Positions 9,324-18,979 are shown, numbered from the stretch's first letter. The stretch is DNA of 64,000 nucleotides from Arcanobacterium phocae (GCF_018913465.1 NZ_JABAPM010000001.1:248001-312000); one strand, 5' to 3'. Numbers and translations: made by a program. The notes: a model not told the origin generated them from the sequence alone.

Positions 9324-10004
9324 CTAAATCTCAGTCAGGTCTACGTCAGCAAACGGGTCGCTGGGATCCTGCATTCCGTTGACCATGAACTGGACACGCT
9401 GGGCAACTGAGACAGCATGATCCCCGAATCGTTCTAAATATCGGCCCAATAGAATAATGTCGATAATTTCTTGTCGCGTTAGATCGAGTTCGTCATCGAG
9501 CACATACTCGAACGTCTTCTCGTGCAGATCATCGAGATAGTCGTCTTCTTCTTCAATCGCATTGGCAAACTGCAAATCGCGTGTTTCGAGGAGACGCACC
9601 ATGTTTTCGCTCATGGTGCCAGCGTGTTCCGTCATCTGCACCAGTACGCCAAGTGCCGTATCTGGTAGTACAACATGTGGATAGCGACTGCGCGCAACAT
9701 AAGCAATATGCCGAGCTAGGTCTCCCATTTGCTCTAAAATTGCTGATAGTCGCAGCGCGGAAACTACCACGCGCAAGTCTGAGGCAACCGGAGCTTGGCG
9801 TGCCAGGATAGACACACCCATCTCATCAATCGATCGCTCTAACAAATCTATCTTCCGATCAGCGTCGATAACTTTTTCGGCTTTGGCAAGATTGGCATCA
9901 CGCATTGCGATACTTGCGCGATTCATAGCCTTCGCTACGGCTTTTGCTTCAAGCACAATCGTGTCATTGAGACGGTTCATTTGTTGATGGAAGAGTTCGC
10001 GCAC
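9324..10004 (-). CDS. phoU: Phosphate signalling protein PhoU
   Basis: PhoU, the 226-residue cytoplasmic regulator that links the Pst phosphate transporter to its histidine kinase and represses the Pho response when phosphate is plentiful. The protein has the usual two three-helix-bundle repeats. Metal-binding E/D-x-x-x-D motifs are seen in both halves (for example KAEKVIDADRKID near 60 and EEEDDYLDDLHEKTFEY near 150), and the family's GRYLERFGDHAVSVAQRV is near the C terminus. The open frame extends 15 codons further upstream from a TTG, but the GTG at 10004 has AGGAG seven bases before it and gives the family's usual VRELFHQQ start, so I chose it. The gene is divergent from senX3-regX3 and separate from pstSCAB, as in mycobacteria. 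Confidence 0.93.
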   Translation of the reverse strand: MRELFHQQMNRLNDTIVLEAKAVAKAMNRASIAMRDANLAKAEKVIDADRKIDLLERSIDEMGVSILARQAPVASDLRVVVSALRLSAILEQMGDLARHIAYVARSRYPHVVLPDTALGVLVQMTEHAGTMSENMVRLLETRDLQFANAIEEEDDYLDDLHEKTFEYVLDDELDLTRQEIIDIILLGRYLERFGDHAVSVAQRVQFMVNGMQDPSDPFADVDLTEI

Positions 10005-10117
10005 CTGGGCTCCTTGGAAGTCGTTTAGGCAGAATACAGCCGTAAACAAGGATGATCTCGTTTCGTCTGCCGTTACGCTCAGTAAAGCACAGTCATGTTA
10101 ATTCTGAGCGTCGCAAA

Positions 10118-10138
10118 GGTTAACAACAGGTGACAAAA
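10118..10138 (-). promoter_or_regulatory. Possible Pho box between phoU and senX3
   Basis: On the minus strand two half-sites, GTCACC and TTAACC, are spaced 11 bases apart. This resembles the 11-bp direct repeat bound by PhoP/RegX3 regulators in actinobacteria. It sits between the divergent phoU and senX3 genes, so feedback control is plausible. The match is weaker than the one upstream of pstS. Confidence 0.4.
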
Positions 10139-10185
10139 CATCGCTTGGTTCGAACTTCGTGTTCTCTTACCGTTAGGGTGGAGAT

Positions 10186-11352
10186 ATGCACGAGGCTTTA
10201 TCGTTCGGGCTCGGACTTGTTCTAGGTGCTGTCATCATTGGCGGTATCTGGTTGACCGAGCGTCGTATTCGCCGCCATCGCGATGACAAAGAGTTGCAGT
10301 CTGCCAAGCTGGCGATGCACGAGCAGGTCAGACTTATTCTCGATACGTTACCACAGTCCTATATTGTGGTAGATCGTAACCATCGAGTTGTGCGTTCGTC
10401 TGCCTTAGCTACTGCTTTTGGACTGGTTCACGGGCAACTCTTGCGTCCGGAACTCGATGCCATAGTCGGTGATATTTTTGCTAGCGGTCAGACCCGCGAT
10501 ACTGAATTTGATATGGCTAACCGGCGATCACGGCATGCGGTTGCGCGACGAATCTGGGTGCGAGTAGCTCGCGCGTCAGCTGACAAAGTCGTTGTCCTTT
10601 TTGAAGATCAGACCGAAAAAATTCGGCTAGAAAACACCCGGCGAGATTTCGTTGCGAATGTTTCGCATGAACTAAAAACTCCGATTGGCGGTATCAAGTT
10701 GCTCGCCGAAACGATTAGTAACGTCAGTGACGACGTCGAACAAGTGCGTCGGTTTGCGCAGGCGTTAGAAACCGAATCCGATCGACTATCGCAGCTTGTC
10801 CAAGAGATTATTCAGCTCTCGCGGTTGCAAGAATCCGATGCGCTGACCGATCCGCAGATTGTGAGTATCGACGCCGTCGTCGTCGAAGCTCTCAAACGAA
10901 CCCAACTAGAAGCTGACGCACGCCAGATTGACCTGGTATCCGGCGGAGAACCGGGGCTCACTGTTGTAGGGGATTTCCTTCTCCTCGTCACCGCGGTACG
11001 AAACTTACTCGATAATGCGGTGCGCTATTCCAACCCGCATTCCCGCGTATCAGTTGTTGTTTCAGGGACGAACACTGAGGTGCACATTGCGGTTATCGAC
11101 GCCGGAGTGGGAATCTCAGACGAAGCAAAAACACGGGTGTTTGAGCGTTTTTACCGCGGCGATGAGGCGCGCTCGCGCGAAACCGGGGGAACTGGTTTGG
11201 GGCTGAGCATTGTGAAACACGTGGTGAATGATCACGGGGGACAGGTGAAACTCTGGAGCGAATTAGGGCATGGCTCAACGTTCACACTCGTGTTGCCGCG
11301 GGCAGATGTAAGCGCGGCGGGCATGGCCATACCGGGAGGAGAAAACCGATGA
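10186..11352 (+). CDS. senX3: SenX3-like phosphate sensor histidine kinase
   Basis: Membrane sensor histidine kinase of 388 residues that phosphorylates the response regulator encoded directly after it. One N-terminal helix (about 5-24) anchors it; there is almost no extracellular part, as in SenX3, which senses phosphate through PstSCAB-PhoU rather than directly. A PAS-like region spans about 50-145. The dimerisation/phosphoacceptor helix has FVANVSHELKTPIGG with His161. The ATPase domain has the N box NLLDNAVRYSN, the G1 box DAGVGIS, and a late GGTGLGLSIVKHVV. Start ATG 10186 has GGTGGAG before it. The stop overlaps the regX3 start by four bases (ATGA), so the pair is translationally coupled. 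Confidence 0.92.
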   Translation: MHEALSFGLGLVLGAVIIGGIWLTERRIRRHRDDKELQSAKLAMHEQVRLILDTLPQSYIVVDRNHRVVRSSALATAFGLVHGQLLRPELDAIVGDIFASGQTRDTEFDMANRRSRHAVARRIWVRVARASADKVVVLFEDQTEKIRLENTRRDFVANVSHELKTPIGGIKLLAETISNVSDDVEQVRRFAQALETESDRLSQLVQEIIQLSRLQESDALTDPQIVSIDAVVVEALKRTQLEADARQIDLVSGGEPGLTVVGDFLLLVTAVRNLLDNAVRYSNPHSRVSVVVSGTNTEVHIAVIDAGVGISDEAKTRVFERFYRGDEARSRETGGTGLGLSIVKHVVNDHGGQVKLWSELGHGSTFTLVLPRADVSAAGMAIPGGENR

Positions 11353-12038
11353 CAACGATTCTGGTTGTTGATGATGAACATACGTTACGCGAAACATTGG
11401 CGTTCAATCTGCGACGGGAAGAGTTCGACGTCGTTGAAGCTGCTGATGGTCAACAAGCGTTAGATATCTTCGCTACTCATGCTATCGATCTGGTGTTGCT
11501 TGACGTCATGTTGCCGCAGGTGAACGGAACCGAGGTGTGCCGAAAGATTCGCAAGACCTCATCGGTTCCGATTATCATGGTCAGCGCCAAGGACTCCGAA
11601 ATAGATAAAGTCGTTGGGCTGGAAATCGGCGCCGATGATTACATCACGAAGCCGTATTCGTACCGGGAGTTATTGGCTCGGGTGCGTGCTTTGCTCCGGC
11701 GCGTGGTACCAGCGATTGACGACGACGGCGCAGCCCACGTCCTCACCGTCGGTCCAGTGACGTTAGATTCGCATTCCCATGTGGTTAGCGTCAATGGTTC
11801 CGAAGTAGCAATGCCGTTGCGTGAATTCGAACTGCTGGAATTCCTGATGGAAAATGCAGGGCGAGTGTTAACCCGGAGCCAGATTTTTGACCGGATTTGG
11901 GGCGCAGATTATATCGGGGATTCGAAGACGCTTGACGTACATATTAAACGGTTACGATCCAAGATCGAGCAGGTCCCAGCCGAGCCGCAATTGCTTGTGA
12001 CTGTACGCGGTTTGGGCTACAAATTTGCGGCTAAATAA
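11349..12038 (+). CDS. regX3: RegX3-like phosphate response regulator
   Basis: OmpR/PhoB-family response regulator, 229 residues. The receiver domain (1-120) has the acidic pair in VVDDEHTLR, the phosphoacceptor Asp52 in VLLDVMLPQVNG, and the conserved lysine in DYITKPYSYRELL. The C-terminal winged helix (about 130-229) has LREFELLEFLMENAGRVLTR and ends with VTVRGLGYKF, as in RegX3 and PhoP. It is expected to activate pstSCAB under phosphate starvation; Pho-box-like repeats start nine bases after its stop. It overlaps the kinase gene by four bases. PhoP from another system is the main alternative, but the pst context favours RegX3. Confidence 0.93.
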   Translation: MTTILVVDDEHTLRETLAFNLRREEFDVVEAADGQQALDIFATHAIDLVLLDVMLPQVNGTEVCRKIRKTSSVPIIMVSAKDSEIDKVVGLEIGADDYITKPYSYRELLARVRALLRRVVPAIDDDGAAHVLTVGPVTLDSHSHVVSVNGSEVAMPLREFELLEFLMENAGRVLTRSQIFDRIWGADYIGDSKTLDVHIKRLRSKIEQVPAEPQLLVTVRGLGYKFAAK

Positions 12039-12046
12039 CACTCACT

Positions 12047-12068
12047 AAGTGTTCACCAAGTGTTAACC
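12047..12068 (+). promoter_or_regulatory. Pho box upstream of pstS
   Basis: Two tandem 11-bp direct repeats, AAGTGTTCACC and AAGTGTTAACC, lie end to end about 90 bases upstream of pstS. They differ at one position and carry the GTTCACC-type core of PhoP/RegX3 boxes. This is a strong candidate RegX3 site driving pstSCAB. Confidence 0.65.
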
Positions 12069-12156
12069 CAATAGCGGTTGGGTGGTTACATTCGCCCACT
12101 ACATTGAATTGTAGATGAGGGATCAGTCCTCATAAGACAATCAAAGGACACATACC

Positions 12157-13239
12157 GTGAACACATCTCAACGATTGAAGTTAGTCGCCGTTGCATGCGC
12201 TGGAGTGCTTAGCTTAGCGGCTTGTACAACTACTGATACCAGCTCGACGACGGGCAATGATTCGCCGTCGTCTACCACGATTAACGGTTCGGGCGCATCG
12301 TCACAAGTTAACGCGCAACAAGCCTGGCGTGATAATTTCACAACCAAGTCGGGAACAGTAGTGAACTACGATCCAACCGGATCAGGAACCGGCCGGAAAC
12401 AGTTCATTGCCGGCCAGGTTGCATATGCGGGAACCGATTCGATTCTTGATGCAGAAGAAGTAGCGAAGGCAACTGCGCGTTGCGGTAGCGAACCACTGGA
12501 ATTGCCACTGTATATTTCCCCGATTGCGGTGGCTTTTAACCTCGATGGCATTGAGTCACTCAATTTGACAGCGAGCACTATTGCCCAGATTTTCGATGGG
12601 AAAATCTCTAGCTGGAATGACTCGCGCATCGCCCGGTTAAATCCTGGCGTCTCACTGCCAGACCTAGCTATTATTCCAGTTAATCGTGCCGATGACTCGG
12701 GAACAACGGAAAACTTCCAACACTATTTGATCGAATCTGCCGGTGGGGACTGGCCGTACGAAGCATCGGATACTTGGCCACGTACTGGCACCCAATCTGC
12801 GGAAAAGACGTCCGGCGTCGTCAATCTTGTAACCTCAACACCGGGTGCTATTACCTATGCAGATGCGTCTCAAATTGGTGATCTAGGGACGGCAAATGTT
12901 GATGTTGCCGGTGAATTCTTACCTTATTCACCGCAAGCTGCAGCGAAAATTGTTGACGGGTCCGCGCCAACAGCTGATGCGTCGGAACGGCGTATAACCG
13001 TTGATCTTAAGCGCGATGGCTCCATTGCTGGCGCTTATCCAATCGTGATGGTTTCATACCTGCTGGCATGTACTGATTATGAGCAGGCTCAAAGCGGCCA
13101 GGACGTCAAAGATTTCTTAACCTATGTTGCTTCAGCAGAAGGACAGGATACTGCCGCAGCCTCGAATGGCGGAAACGCTCCTATCTCGGATGAGCTGAGA
13201 GGAAAAGTCATGGCAGCTATCGGGCTTATTAACGACTAA
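12157..13239 (+). CDS. pstS: Phosphate-binding lipoprotein PstS
   Basis: Periplasm-facing phosphate-binding lipoprotein of the PstSCAB importer, 360 residues. The signal peptide ends in a lipobox LSLAAC with Cys23 as the lipidation site, followed by a Ser/Thr-rich linker. The binding protein core shows the phosphate-contacting loops NYDPTGSGTGRKQFI and AYAGTDS in the first half and NRADDSGTTENF in the second. It ends near VKDFLTYVASAEGQ, as usual. The start is GTG 12157, supported by AAAGGA ten bases upstream. It is the first gene of pstSCAB, 118 bases after regX3, and probably has its own Pho-controlled promoter. Confidence 0.94.
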   Translation: MNTSQRLKLVAVACAGVLSLAACTTTDTSSTTGNDSPSSTTINGSGASSQVNAQQAWRDNFTTKSGTVVNYDPTGSGTGRKQFIAGQVAYAGTDSILDAEEVAKATARCGSEPLELPLYISPIAVAFNLDGIESLNLTASTIAQIFDGKISSWNDSRIARLNPGVSLPDLAIIPVNRADDSGTTENFQHYLIESAGGDWPYEASDTWPRTGTQSAEKTSGVVNLVTSTPGAITYADASQIGDLGTANVDVAGEFLPYSPQAAAKIVDGSAPTADASERRITVDLKRDGSIAGAYPIVMVSYLLACTDYEQAQSGQDVKDFLTYVASAEGQDTAAASNGGNAPISDELRGKVMAAIGLIND

Positions 13240-13288
13240 ATCGGTCTGCCAATGCCAGCTGGTGTTACGTAAAAAGAACGGAACCTGA

Positions 13289-14404
13289 GTGGAAAACAAA
13301 CTGATAACTCGTTCGACGATTCCGGACCAGTATGATCGCCGTCCACATGCTGTGTGGTCTCCGGTCGCTCGCGGTTCTCGGGTAGATACAGTCTTTCGGT
13401 GGATGTCTAGCGGTGCCGGCGCAATGATTCTTGTGCTGCTTGCTGCAGTAGCGATCTTTTTGCTGCTGTCATCGAAAAACGCGCTGTTTGCTTCGGCCGA
13501 AACAATTATCGACAACGTCGAATTTACCCGCGGGAAAAATTTCTGGCAGTTTGCCGCGGGTGCTCTGTTTGGCACGTTGCTAGCTTCGATTATTGCGCTA
13601 ATCATTGCCGTTCCATTCGCGGTGTGCATTGCGCTTTTCATCTCGCACTACGCGCCCCGAAAACTGGCGGTGCTGTTCGGATCAGTTATCGACTTGCTGG
13701 CTGCGATCCCATCTGTCGTATTCGGCTTGTGGGGGATGTGGACGCTAGAGCCATTGCTTCGCCCGGTTTTTACCTCAATAGCGACGGCGTTGACGCCGGT
13801 TTTGGAGTTCATCTCCGGTAGGAAAGAAACAATCGATGGCGAAACTGTGTGGCAAGGTGGACTGCCGGGGTTTTCTGCCCTTGCACAGAATTTTGACTGG
13901 TGGCCCCTACAGCCTGATGCGCTCGTTTTTGTTCCGCCCGCACGAAACATCATGATGGGCGGGGTTATTTTGGCAGTGATGATTTTGCCAATTATTACCT
14001 CGCTGTGCCGAGAGGTTTTCCTACAATCCCCGCGGTTACTCGAAGAGGCATCCTTGGCCTTAGGTGCCACCCGCTACGAGATGATCAAAATGGTGGTGTT
14101 GCCACACGGGCGTTCCGGTATCGTTTCTGCCACGATGCTTGGTTTCGGCAGAGCATTGGGCGAAACCATGGCGCTATTGATGGTGTTGTCTCCTGGGTTG
14201 ATGATCAATTTCAAAATTTTCCAGCCCGGCCAACACTCGACGATCGCTTCGCAGATTGCGTTGCGGTTCCCGGAATCTTCGGGACTGTCCTCGGACTTCT
14301 TAGTAGCGTTGGGTTTTATCCTCTTCGTCATCACATTCGTGGTGAACTTCGTTGCCCGAGCCATCGTCAACCGTTATGCCGACTTCTCTGGAGCTAACGC
14401 ATGA
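13289..14404 (+). CDS. pstC: Phosphate ABC permease PstC
   Basis: First membrane subunit of the high-affinity phosphate importer, 371 residues. About six membrane helices are seen. The binding-protein-dependent permease motif that docks with PstB is in EEASLALGATRYEMIKMVVL, followed by GFGRALGETMALLMV, typical of PstC. An extended loop with about 45 hydrophilic residues follows the FGLWGMWTLEPLL segment. The start is a GTG (MENKL), with GGAACC a few bases before it. Four-base overlap with pstA (ATGA) indicates coupling. Confidence 0.93.
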   Translation: MENKLITRSTIPDQYDRRPHAVWSPVARGSRVDTVFRWMSSGAGAMILVLLAAVAIFLLLSSKNALFASAETIIDNVEFTRGKNFWQFAAGALFGTLLASIIALIIAVPFAVCIALFISHYAPRKLAVLFGSVIDLLAAIPSVVFGLWGMWTLEPLLRPVFTSIATALTPVLEFISGRKETIDGETVWQGGLPGFSALAQNFDWWPLQPDALVFVPPARNIMMGGVILAVMILPIITSLCREVFLQSPRLLEEASLALGATRYEMIKMVVLPHGRSGIVSATMLGFGRALGETMALLMVLSPGLMINFKIFQPGQHSTIASQIALRFPESSGLSSDFLVALGFILFVITFVVNFVARAIVNRYADFSGANA

Positions 14405-15480
14405 GCCAAATTTTATCTACGCCGACGTCGTCGTCCTTCATCTCGCGCCCCCAACGATACCTCCCGCACTGGTTTAACTATCTAGCTGGTGGGGTAGCAG
14501 TAGCCGCTGGGCTATTGATATTCGTCGTTGGTCAAAAAGAACCGAACATCGTTGCAGGTGGGTTGCTATCCGCTCTCATCTTCTTGATTATTTCAGGGAT
14601 ATGCGGGTTTGCCGTCGAAGGCGTCCGGTATGGGAAGAACCGGTTGGCAAGCAATGTGATCGTGGGTGCGTTCGTCATGGCTGTCATTCCGCTGATTTCG
14701 CTACTTTACACCGTAATCATTCACGGCTGGAGCCGGATGGTTCAAGCCGGGTTTTTCACCCAGACGACGTTTGGATCTTCTCAAGCTGATGCGGTGGTTG
14801 GGGCAGGGAACGCAATAGTTGGTACGTTATTCATCACGGCCACTGCCGCAGCGATTTCGGTACCCTTTGGTGTGCTCACCGCTATCTATCTGGTGGAATA
14901 CGGCCGGGGTGTATTTGCCAAGATCATTACGTTCTTGGTGGATGTCATGACCGGGATTCCGTCAATCGTCGCCGGTCTTTTTGCTGCTGCACTGATTCCG
15001 TTAGTCAACCTACAGGTGTTTGGGCATGCCGAATTTAAATCAGGTTTCATGGGGGCAATCGCGCTTGTTGTGCTGATGACGCCGTTAGTAGTCCGCAATA
15101 CCCAAGAAATGCTGCAACTAGTTCCCAACGAGCTACGCGAAGCGTCGTATGCGCTGGGTGTTTCGAAAGCAGCAACTATTCTTCGCGTGGTCTTGCGAAC
15201 AGGAGTATCCGGTATCGTATCCGGAATCGTCATTGCCACTGCCCGGATCATTGGAGAATCGGCTCCGCTGTTGATTACTGCTGGAACCACTGATTCCTAC
15301 AACCTCAATCTGTTCACTGGTCAGATGCTGACGTTGCCGGTCTACGTTTACAACGAATACACCAAAGGGCATCACGTGACGGCGTGGGCAGGAGCATTGA
15401 TCTTGATCGGAATCGTGCTCATATTAAATCTTTTTGCTCGCTGGATAGCGCGGCGTTTTGCGCCCGCAGGAAACAGATGA
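14401..15480 (+). CDS. pstA: Phosphate ABC permease PstA
   Basis: Second membrane subunit of the phosphate importer, 359 residues. It is longer at the N terminus than Escherichia coli PstA: two extra hydrophobic segments (about 22-42 and 48-70) precede the standard six-helix core, as in other actinobacterial PstA proteins. The core shows [15 protein letters not shown], the [12 protein letters not shown] segment and the docking motif [20 protein letters not shown]. The start overlaps pstC by four bases; pstB follows 11 bases after the stop. Confidence 0.93.
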   Translation: MSQILSTPTSSSFISRPQRYLPHWFNYLAGGVAVAAGLLIFVVGQKEPNIVAGGLLSALIFLIISGICGFAVEGVRYGKNRLASNVIVGAFVMAVIPLISLLYTVIIHGWSRMVQAGFFTQTTFGSSQADAVVGAGNAIVGTLFITATAAAISVPFGVLTAIYLVEYGRGVFAKIITFLVDVMTGIPSIVAGLFAAALIPLVNLQVFGHAEFKSGFMGAIALVVLMTPLVVRNTQEMLQLVPNELREASYALGVSKAATILRVVLRTGVSGIVSGIVIATARIIGESAPLLITAGTTDSYNLNLFTGQMLTLPVYVYNEYTKGHHVTAWAGALILIGIVLILNLFARWIARRFAPAGNR

Positions 15481-15491
15481 AGGGACACATC

Positions 15492-16271
15492 ATGAATGAT
15501 GGAATCAAAGTAACTGACCTCAATATTTTTTACGGTGATTTCCTTGCTGTCGAAAACGTCAACGTGGAGATAGAGGCGCGTTCGATAACCGCCTTGATTG
15601 GCCCGTCTGGATGCGGAAAATCAACGTTTTTGCGGTCCCTGAATCGGATGCATGAAGTGATTCCCGGAGCACACACGAACGGATCTGTCATAATCGACGG
15701 GGCAGATATTTATGCGCCCGGGGTAGATCCGGTACGCGTGCGTGAGCACGTAGGTATGGTTTTTCAGCGTCCCAATCCGTTCCCCACAATGTCTATCCAG
15801 GATAACGTGTTGGCAGGGCTGCGACTGAACAATCGGCGACTATCTAAAAATGACGCCGCGGAAATAGTAGAGCGCTCGCTGCGTGGCGCAAACCTGTGGA
15901 ACGAAGTGAAGGATCGACTGGATCGGCCCGGATCGTCGTTATCTGGCGGGCAACAACAACGGTTGTGTATCGCACGCGCTATCGCCGTAGAGCCAAAAGT
16001 GTTGTTAATGGATGAACCGTGTTCTGCGCTTGACCCGATTTCTACGCTGGCTATCGAAGACCTCATGCAAGAGCTCCAAAAAGACTACACAATCGTTATC
16101 GTGACTCACAATATGCAACAAGCAGCACGGGTTTCGCAAAAGACGGGTTTCTTCAATATTGAGGGTACGGGCAAGCCCGGGCACTTGATTGAATATGACG
16201 ATACCGAACGTATCTTTGCCAACCCAGCAAACGAACAGACCGAAGATTATGTTTCGGGTCGATTCGGATAG
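15492..16271 (+). CDS. pstB: Phosphate ABC ATPase PstB
   Basis: ATP-hydrolysing subunit of the phosphate importer, 259 residues. Walker A is GPSGCGKST, the Q-loop is in [12 protein letters not shown], the signature is [15 protein letters not shown], Walker B is [13 protein letters not shown], and the switch histidine is in [10 protein letters not shown]. These match PstB closely. An upstream extension of the open frame inside pstA is not used: ATG 15492 has AAGGGA just before it and gives the normal length. The gene ends two bases before the stop of the convergent transporter gene, with no terminator visible between. Confidence 0.94.
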   Translation: MNDGIKVTDLNIFYGDFLAVENVNVEIEARSITALIGPSGCGKSTFLRSLNRMHEVIPGAHTNGSVIIDGADIYAPGVDPVRVREHVGMVFQRPNPFPTMSIQDNVLAGLRLNNRRLSKNDAAEIVERSLRGANLWNEVKDRLDRPGSSLSGGQQQRLCIARAIAVEPKVLLMDEPCSALDPISTLAIEDLMQELQKDYTIVIVTHNMQQAARVSQKTGFFNIEGTGKPGHLIEYDDTERIFANPANEQTEDYVSGRFG

Positions 16272-16273
16272 TT

Positions 16274-17359
16274 TCAGTGGCGACGACGTTGATGTGCAAC
16301 TGTAGCTATGACGCTTGATGAAGCACACAGTGTCCAAGTAAAGCACAAGAATATCAGTGCGCTTGTGCCGATGGCGCCTGCGATTGATGCTAGGACAGAA
16401 CCTTGCAAGATAGGGAGCTCGGAGAGCGTTGTCTCGCCCAGTGACATAGTGCCGACTGGGAAGGTCAGTGCCCACCAGCCGGGTGAGAACGGAATAGTGT
16501 TCCGTACTGCTCGCCAGGTTTGATGGATAGCAAATGCGAGCATTGGTACGCCGAGGATCATCATGATAATCGCATAGATAATTGCGGTTGTTGTGGCATA
16601 TGGGTGAATACTGATTCTGAGGAATAGACCGGATGAACCTGAAATGGCTACTGCGGCGGCAGTTGACTGTCCAACAATACCCAACGGAATCCACGCGCTT
16701 ATTGCATCTTTAAGTGGTAGTGATTGGAAGCGCTTAACTGACCCGTATGCGAGGGCAAAGATGATCAACCCATGGACTAGAGCGATGATAAAACACAAAA
16801 ATGAGAGCGTTAGCATGAAGAACTGCAGTCCAACTGATTCGTACTCTCGTAAGAGTATTGCTCCAGTAGTTGCAGAAACCATCGGACCGACTACGGCTAA
16901 TCCCCAAATCGGAGTTGGTTGGCCTAAGTGGCGGAAAAGTGCGTGAGCTAGGAATGAAAAGTTTGTGACGAGCCCAATGAATGTGCCGATCCACCACAAA
17001 AAGGTATCACCGATAATTGCGAATGTGCTCAATCCCCAACGAGGGCCAATTGCTAACAGGGCCGCGCCGATCGCTAGGTAGCCCATCGAGACGCTTCCCC
17101 AAGCAGGGTCTACCACTGGTAGCAGACGGATGTGGGTATTTCCGTGGAATGTTTTCCATACCCATCGAGTAATGTACGTCGCAGTGAACATGACCAGCAA
17201 AATAGTGCCGATTAATAGCAAGCCGGTAGCGAGAGGGAGGAACCAAGGATGATCGTCGGCTTTTCGGCCGATGAGATTTGCGAGGATTGCGGTTCCCATT
17301 ACTGATGAAAACCATGCTGGCCCCATGGGAGGAATAATAAGTTCGCGTTGAGAATTCAC
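16274..17359 (-). CDS. TDT/SLAC1-family transporter
   Basis: A 361-residue integral membrane protein with about ten hydrophobic segments, fitting the tellurite-resistance/dicarboxylate transporter (TDT) family, which includes TehA, Mae1 and SLAC1. The N-terminal block PPMGPAWFSSVMGTAILAN and the later GPMVSATTGAILL and FPVGTMSLGETTL segments are typical. Members carry dicarboxylates, sulfite or anions, so the substrate here cannot be set from sequence. The start is a GTG at 17359 and the nearest GGAG lies about 15 bases upstream, so the start is less sure than the protein. It is convergent with pstB. Confidence 0.82.
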   Translation of the reverse strand: MNSQRELIIPPMGPAWFSSVMGTAILANLIGRKADDHPWFLPLATGLLLIGTILLVMFTATYITRWVWKTFHGNTHIRLLPVVDPAWGSVSMGYLAIGAALLAIGPRWGLSTFAIIGDTFLWWIGTFIGLVTNFSFLAHALFRHLGQPTPIWGLAVVGPMVSATTGAILLREYESVGLQFFMLTLSFLCFIIALVHGLIIFALAYGSVKRFQSLPLKDAISAWIPLGIVGQSTAAAVAISGSSGLFLRISIHPYATTTAIIYAIIMMILGVPMLAFAIHQTWRAVRNTIPFSPGWWALTFPVGTMSLGETTLSELPILQGSVLASIAGAIGTSALIFLCFTWTLCASSSVIATVAHQRRRH

Positions 17360-17504
17360 TGTTGTAATTTTCCGCTCCTCGGCTTCGAAATTCCACTAAG
17401 GGATTATCGGATAGGTCATAGCTGTTCCTGATTGGGAAGAAGGAACATAAGTGGTATTGGCGTAGCAGGGTAACCGATTGAATAATAAAGAATAGTATTC
17501 ACTA

Positions 17505-17523
17505 TTAGGGTGTGCTAACCTAA
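17505..17523 (+). promoter_or_regulatory. DtxR/IdeR-type iron box before mptD
   Basis: TTAGGGTGTGCTAACCTAA matches the 19-bp DtxR consensus TTAGGTTAGCCTAACCTAA at 15 of 19 positions, with both outer arms intact. It lies 33 bases upstream of the mptD start, where a bound repressor would block transcription. This predicts iron-dependent repression of the whole cluster. Confidence 0.7.
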
Positions 17524-17555
17524 TTCCGAACGTCATTCAGTATGAAAGGTTTGTT

Positions 17556-18176
17556 ATGTCTAACCAAGAAATGCCAGAACTACGCACTCGTTCCACATCA
17601 GGTACAAATGCTCAAAAAATTGTTTACACCGGCGTGTTCACAGCTATCTATTTCGTTGTGTTCTTCGCCATCGGCATGCTGGGGTTCTTTGGCCCACAAT
17701 TCATGTTCGTGAGCACACCACTAGCTCTTTTAATCGAAGGTGCAGTGATCGTTTTGATGTTGAATAAAATCCGGTCATTCGGCGCTCTAACTATCTTGGG
17801 TATCATCGTCGGTTTATTAATGATGCTCACTGGCCATGCGTGGACAACCTTAGTATTCACCGTTGTTGCATCTTTCCTTGCGGATCTTGTTGCCAAGTCA
17901 GGCAATTACACTGATGAAAAGAAAAACATCTTTGCTTATGCGATTCTCCAGCAGTGGTATATTGGTGCCTGGTTGCCAATTTTCTACGCTGCAGATGCCT
18001 ATTTTGCTGACATCGCTGTGCAAATGGGGCAAGAATATGCCGATCATATGCAGGCAATTTTCACTCCAAATATCATTATCATCTTCACCATCGTGAACTT
18101 CTTCGTCGCCCTTATTGGCGGCTGGGTAGGAACAAAGATTCTGCGGAAGAATTTCGCTAAAGCCGGCATCGCCTAA
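17556..18176 (+). CDS. mptD: MptD-type ECF transporter S component
   Basis: A 206-residue membrane protein with five or six hydrophobic helices, of the MptD/Trep_Strep family of ECF substrate-binding (S) components. The helix IVYTGVFTAIYFVVFFAIGM begins the domain, and LTGHAWTTLVFTVVASFLADL lies in the middle; these are typical of the family. It is followed nine bases later by an EcfT gene and then a double EcfA gene, so a full ECF importer can be assembled. In Mycobacterium avium subsp. paratuberculosis the mpt genes sit in an iron-controlled island with YbtP/YbtQ-like ABC proteins, the same set as here. With the DtxR-like box upstream, iron or siderophore uptake is the likely role; the actual ligand is unknown. 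Confidence 0.82.
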   Translation: MSNQEMPELRTRSTSGTNAQKIVYTGVFTAIYFVVFFAIGMLGFFGPQFMFVSTPLALLIEGAVIVLMLNKIRSFGALTILGIIVGLLMMLTGHAWTTLVFTVVASFLADLVAKSGNYTDEKKNIFAYAILQQWYIGAWLPIFYAADAYFADIAVQMGQEYADHMQAIFTPNIIIIFTIVNFFVALIGGWVGTKILRKNFAKAGIA

Positions 18177-18184
18177 AAAGTGAG

Positions 18185-18979
18185 ATGACGTTGAACGCTG
18201 TGAACGTACCGGATCAGATGTGTACCTCGTGGAAACCGATTCGCTATTTTAAAAATGATCCGCGCACAACTCTGCTAGTCGTTTTAGCCATAAACATCAC
18301 CGTCATTGGTGGAGCTAGCGCTCCTGTTTTACTCATCGCAACTGCCATAGTCGGAATTCTTTTTGCTTCGGTTGGGACGCTTAAAGGCGTTACCAGGTTC
18401 GTGGCTTTAGAGAGTGGATTTCTTCTGTTCACCTACTATGGTGCGTCTGTAGGTACTAACGGATTTGTTGCCTTCTTGATTGGTATTAGCTTTTGGATGT
18501 CTCGTTTTATCTTGACTGCAACTATAGGTATTTATGCTATCTATTCCATCAGCACGTCTGAACTGGGGGCGGCACTGCGCGCACTATATTTGCCGGCAAG
18601 CTTTGTTTCGGCGATCCTCGTGATGCTACGTTTCATTCCAACAATTCTTGCCGAGTTCAAAGCTATCCAAGAAGCAATGAAACTGCGTGGAATAAACCTT
18701 GTCGGCGCAGACGTAATCCGTCACCCAACACAAACGGTGCAGTATTTAATTGTTCCGTTGTTAGCTGGAGTTGTTCGTATTGCAGACGATCTTACTGCCT
18801 CGGCAGTGATCCGAGGCTTAGGGTCTAACGAGCGGCCACTGCCGTTATACGCAACTCGATTCCGGCCAGCAGATGCACTTATTTTATTCGTAACTATGAG
18901 CTATGTTTTGATCCGGTTCTGGAATCCAACTGGTGAAGAGCTACTAGGTTTTGCGCATATTCCAGGATTGATACGATGA
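18185..18979 (+). CDS. ECF transporter T component (EcfT)
   Basis: CbiQ/EcfT-family transmembrane coupling protein, 264 residues. It links the S component to the ATPases and transmits ATP-driven movement. Several N-terminal hydrophobic helices are followed by a cytoplasmic helical region with the two Ala-Arg-Gly-type coupling motifs, here AMKLRG near 178 and AVIRGLG near 218. The gene lies nine bases after mptD and overlaps the ATPase gene by four bases, so the three subunits are made together. Confidence 0.85.
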   Translation: MTLNAVNVPDQMCTSWKPIRYFKNDPRTTLLVVLAINITVIGGASAPVLLIATAIVGILFASVGTLKGVTRFVALESGFLLFTYYGASVGTNGFVAFLIGISFWMSRFILTATIGIYAIYSISTSELGAALRALYLPASFVSAILVMLRFIPTILAEFKAIQEAMKLRGINLVGADVIRHPTQTVQYLIVPLLAGVVRIADDLTASAVIRGLGSNERPLPLYATRFRPADALILFVTMSYVLIRFWNPTGEELLGFAHIPGLIR

